Positions 7,320 through 9,034 of a stretch of 9,034 nt of DNA are shown here, piece after piece. Source of the DNA: Methanosarcinales archaeon (GTDB lineage: Archaea; Halobacteriota; Syntropharchaeia; Alkanophagales; Methanospirareceae); NCBI GenBank assembly GCA_003661125.1, contig QMVO01000050.1, positions 1 to 9,034 of the forward strand, given 5' to 3'. Each line of letters starts with the position of its first letter. Position 1 is the first letter of the stretch. Under the pieces are notes generated by a model. It was not told the origin of the DNA and searched no databases. It was given only the letters and a program-made list of their open reading frames with translations. Position numbers and translations under genes: made by a program.

Positions 7320-8063
7320 ATGGAAGAACGCAGCCCTCTTGCTCCTACATGTAGAGTATTTTTCGAAGAATTATTGAAAAGCAACTTTTTCATAAAAGAA
7401 AAAGAAGAAATCTTTCTCGTTACTCCCACATGTGCGAGATGTAATCGGCTTTATGGAGTTGGAGAAGTAAAAGGAGTGGAGAAAAGAGGGAACATAACGA
7501 AGATAAAAATAAGCGACCATACGGCTACTCTCGACATCTATACGGATAAGGTTCTCGATTTGGGTAAATTCATGGCTTTTGTTGGTAACCTGCGCATGCG
7601 TGTGCGTGAAGGTGCGGAAAAAATCAAAGGCAAGGGCATTCTCATATTGGTTGAAGAGGCTGGAACGGTGGAGGAAAGTGTAAGAAATAACTGGATAATA
7701 AGCACTGCAAGGAGGACTCTTGAGAGGATAGAACTACTTCGTTCAAAGAATTCTGAATTCACCTGGAAGGAAGAAGCGCTGAAACACTATGCGATTGATG
7801 ACGATAAACTGGATTTCTGGGAGAATATGGCAATAAACACCGTAAAGGAAGTATGGAAGAATTACAGTAAAACGACAAAGGAAAGGGTTTTGGAGGTTTT
7901 AGTGGATGCAGGGATGAGGGGTGTGGTACGTACGAAGTTAGTGAAGGAGTTGAAGAAGAAAGGATTGCCGGAAGAATGTGTAGAGGAAGTAATTGACGAG
8001 CTTATTGGAGAAGGGAGGTTTTATGAGCCTGAAGTTGGACTGTTAAAGTTAGTGGATGTGTAA
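7320..8063 (+). CDS. RPA-associated OB-fold protein with C-terminal winged helix (COG3390-like)
   Basis: This is probably an archaeal RPA-associated protein, a partner of the single-stranded-DNA-binding replication protein A, related to the proteins encoded beside rpa genes in haloarchaea. The N-terminus (CRVFFEELL at 11-19, then PTCARCNRLYGVGEV at 36-50) matches the family pattern of a short helix followed by a PTGARxNR-like strand entering an OB fold, here about 35-115. A charged linker (115-185) leads to a winged-helix-like domain at about 185-245 (ERVLEVLVDAGMRGVVRTKL, then a second helix and the YEPEVGLLKLV strand). OB fold plus winged helix resembles RPA32. No rpa gene adjoins it, unlike the haloarchaeal arrangement. 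The two cysteines in the PTCARC segment are a local variation; without a second pair they are not a zinc site. Start at the ATG at 7320, which has no Shine-Dalgarno. Confidence 0.75.
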   Translation: MEERSPLAPTCRVFFEELLKSNFFIKEKEEIFLVTPTCARCNRLYGVGEVKGVEKRGNITKIKISDHTATLDIYTDKVLDLGKFMAFVGNLRMRVREGAEKIKGKGILILVEEAGTVEESVRNNWIISTARRTLERIELLRSKNSEFTWKEEALKHYAIDDDKLDFWENMAINTVKEVWKNYSKTTKERVLEVLVDAGMRGVVRTKLVKELKKKGLPEECVEEVIDELIGEGRFYEPEVGLLKLVDV

Positions 8064-8069
8064 CTAATT

Positions 8070-8104
8070 GCAAAAAGCAAAGTGCAAATTGAAAAACGCA
8101 AAAT
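8070..8104 (+). repeat. degenerate 7-base tandem repeat (GCAAAAN) upstream of egsA
   Basis: Five consecutive heptamers can be read from 8070: GCAAAAA, GCAAAGT, GCAAATT, GAAAAAC and GCAAAAT, followed by AAGAGCA directly before the ATG at 8112. GCAAA recurs at 8070, 8077, 8084 and 8098, strictly in register. It fills most of the 48-base gap between the OB-fold gene and the egsA remnant, where the promoter or leader would be expected. Whether it is a regulatory array, a dispersed genomic repeat or simple slippage cannot be told from one copy. Confidence 0.6.
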
Positions 8105-8111
8105 AAGAGCA

Positions 8112-8516
8112 ATGGAAACATTTGAAAAAGAGAAATGGATGCAATTGCCGAGAGACGTTTTAATTGATCACGGCGTCTTAGAGGAAATCAACAGGGTGTG
8201 CAAGCACCTGGGAGTGGGGAAAGAAGCTATTATAGTTACAGGAGTGCATCATACAAGAAAGATAGCGGGTGAGAAGGTGCTTGAAATCCTGAGAGAAGCA
8301 GGATACGAAGTCAACTAAGAGAAAGTGCCGTCTATAAGTGTAGAAAGCCTGGAGCACGTGAAGAACGTATCGAGCGCAAAAAAAGCGAAGTTCATACTCG
8401 GTGTGGGTGGTGGGAGCCTCATTGATACGGCGAAGGTAGCCTCTTTTGAACTCGGCATTCCTTTTATTTCGGTACCCACTATTGCTTCTCATGAGGGTAT
8501 AGCTTCGTTATATTAG
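8112..8516 (+). pseudogene. egsA: sn-glycerol-1-phosphate dehydrogenase, interrupted and truncated
   Basis: The intact enzyme (about 350 residues) reduces dihydroxyacetone phosphate to sn-glycerol-1-phosphate, the backbone of archaeal lipids. The remnant starts at an ATG with METFEKEKWMQLPRDVLI, the family N-terminus, and runs through TGVHHTRKIAG to GYEVN, where an in-frame TAA stands at 8316-8318. The same frame continues past that stop with the dinucleotide-binding GVGGGSLIDTAKVASF and then PFISVPTIASHEGIAS. After the GIAS codons (ending 8508) the resemblance stops: two unrelated codons and a TAG at 8514-8516 follow, and neither other frame restores it. About 60% of the protein, with the later metal ligands, is missing. 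The gene thus carries one nonsense codon plus a hard truncation. Because the function is essential in archaea, an intact copy probably lies elsewhere. A GTG at 8082 would start inside the heptamer repeat and is less likely. Confidence 0.9.
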
Positions 8517-8517
8517 C

Positions 8518-8566
8518 AAACTTTATATAACTACTGGTCTTACATTGCTAAATACGGGTATATATC
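8518..8566 (+). promoter_or_regulatory. two TATA-like elements upstream of the membrane-protein gene
   Basis: AAACTTTATATAAC (8517-8530) is a good archaeal BRE/TATA look-alike and would start transcription near 8550, giving a leader of about 35 bases. A second element, GTATATAT (8558-8565), is centred about 23 bases before the ATG at 8585 and would suit leaderless initiation. No Shine-Dalgarno precedes that ATG, which slightly favours the second. The first begins only about 9 bases after egsA resemblance ends, so this gene seems to have arrived with its own promoter. Confidence 0.5.
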
Positions 8567-8584
8567 TTGATCGTAACACTATCT

Positions 8585-9034
8585 ATGACAAAAAAGAACG
8601 AGGAAAAATCAGATAAAAAGGGGGCATTGCATTTACAATATCATGAATGTTATGAAAGTATGCGGATCATAACACCATGCTATGGCAGATTCCGTTTTTT
8701 ATAATAATTATAAATGGAGCAGTAATTATCAGCGCATTCCGATATTTGGAAGCAGGCGTAATTAGGGCATCATTAATATTGGTTTCTGCACTTATATCAT
8801 ATGCTCTATTTATCGCAATAGTAAAACATCATTACTATTATGAAATTGAATTAGAAACTCTCAATCGCATAGAGGATGAATTGGGCACTAAAAGAATAAA
8901 AAGAAAAACCTTTACAAATGATAACAATAAATATTGGGTACTCGAACCTCCTCAGGAACCTATCCCCTCTCTCTTCACGAAATTTTTTCGATTTTTTGAA
9001 ATACAGAGTTCCCATATAGCCCTTCTGATAGGGG
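8585..9034 (+). pseudogene. small membrane protein of unknown function, frameshifted and running off the right edge
   Basis: The ATG at 8585 opens a short frame (KKGALHLQYHECYESMR) that soon hits a stop. A frame shifted by one base then stays open from about 8665 to the window end (123 codons), reading DHNTMLWQIPFF. Joining them by one missing base after CG at 8663-8664 gives a continuous ECYESMR-DHNTMLWQIPFF, a layout I recall from small archaeal and bacterial membrane proteins of unknown function. Two hydrophobic helices follow (about 8689-8755 and 8758-8824), then KHHYYYEIELETLNRIEDEL, a charged stretch (TKRIKRK), a proline-rich linker and perhaps the start of a third helix at the edge. 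No function can be assigned. The DNA is more AT-rich than the genes to the left. The shift may be a true mutation or a sequencing error. Confidence 0.6.

Noticed and set aside
7425..7442. A CxxC zinc site in the OB-fold protein
   Set aside because: Only one cysteine pair is present, with no partner cysteines or histidines nearby, and it sits in a strand that is PTGAR-like in relatives.
8082..8111. A GTG start for egsA ten codons upstream
   Set aside because: It falls inside the heptamer repeat and adds a low-complexity basic stretch; the family N-terminus matches the ATG at 8112.
8316..8318. Possible stop-codon recoding in egsA
   Set aside because: The codon is TAA, whereas known archaeal recoding uses TAG (pyrrolysine) or TGA (selenocysteine). 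The gene is also truncated further on, so decay is simpler.
8682..8765. An alternative short frame from the ATG at 8682 encoding about 27 residues
   Set aside because: It has no hydrophobic or family pattern and ends quickly; the frame with the membrane helices continues to the window edge.
1..9034. CRISPR arrays, tRNA or rRNA genes, riboswitches and origins
   Set aside because: Reading both strands I saw no regularly spaced direct repeats of CRISPR size, no tRNA cloverleaf with a GTTCRA-type arm, and no spacer long enough to hold a riboswitch or origin.

Overview
The window is archaeal chromosomal DNA. The clearest signs are an archaeal-type uS2 gene (rpsB) followed by a MEMO1-family gene, a recognisable but broken sn-glycerol-1-phosphate dehydrogenase (egsA, archaeal lipid synthesis), an RPA-associated OB-fold protein of the kind found in haloarchaea and methanogen relatives, and AT-rich TATA-like promoters with weak Shine-Dalgarno signals. 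The RPA-associated protein together with an NAD+-dependent DNA ligase suggests a euryarchaeote of the Methanomicrobia/Methanosarcinales/Halobacteria side. That placement is inference; no 16S gene or lineage-specific gene is present to settle it.

Layout. At 1-111 lies the last 34 codons of what looks like a transposase, ending a few bases before a TrkH potassium-transporter reading frame (112-999) that has lost its N-terminal part. Convergent to trkH is a minus-strand run read in the order ligA (5749-3713), polX (3692-1962), hemC (1918-1022), with gaps of 20 and 43 bases, probably one transcript. An 83-base AT-rich divergent promoter region (5750-5832) separates it from a plus-strand run: rpsB (5833-6474), a MEMO1-family gene (6477-7277), an RPA-associated OB-fold/winged-helix gene (7320-8063), and an egsA remnant (8112-8516) preceded by a 7-base tandem repeat. 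The last 500 bases are more AT-rich and hold a TATA-like promoter and a small membrane-protein gene that appears split by a one-base frameshift and runs off the window.

How the genes fit together. LigA (nick sealing) and PolX (gap filling, with a PHP nuclease domain) make a plausible gap-repair pair of bacterial type in an archaeon. HemC belongs to tetrapyrrole synthesis and has no evident link to them beyond co-transcription. The rpsB-MEMO1 pair is part of a widely conserved archaeal neighbourhood that often also carries eno and mevalonate-pathway genes. The core 1.0-8.06 kb is intact; both edges are damaged (headless trkH beside a transposase tail, nonsense-mutated and truncated egsA, frameshifted membrane protein). 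The novelty here lies in those junctions and in the ligA-polX-hemC arrangement. I did not find a clear new multi-gene system.
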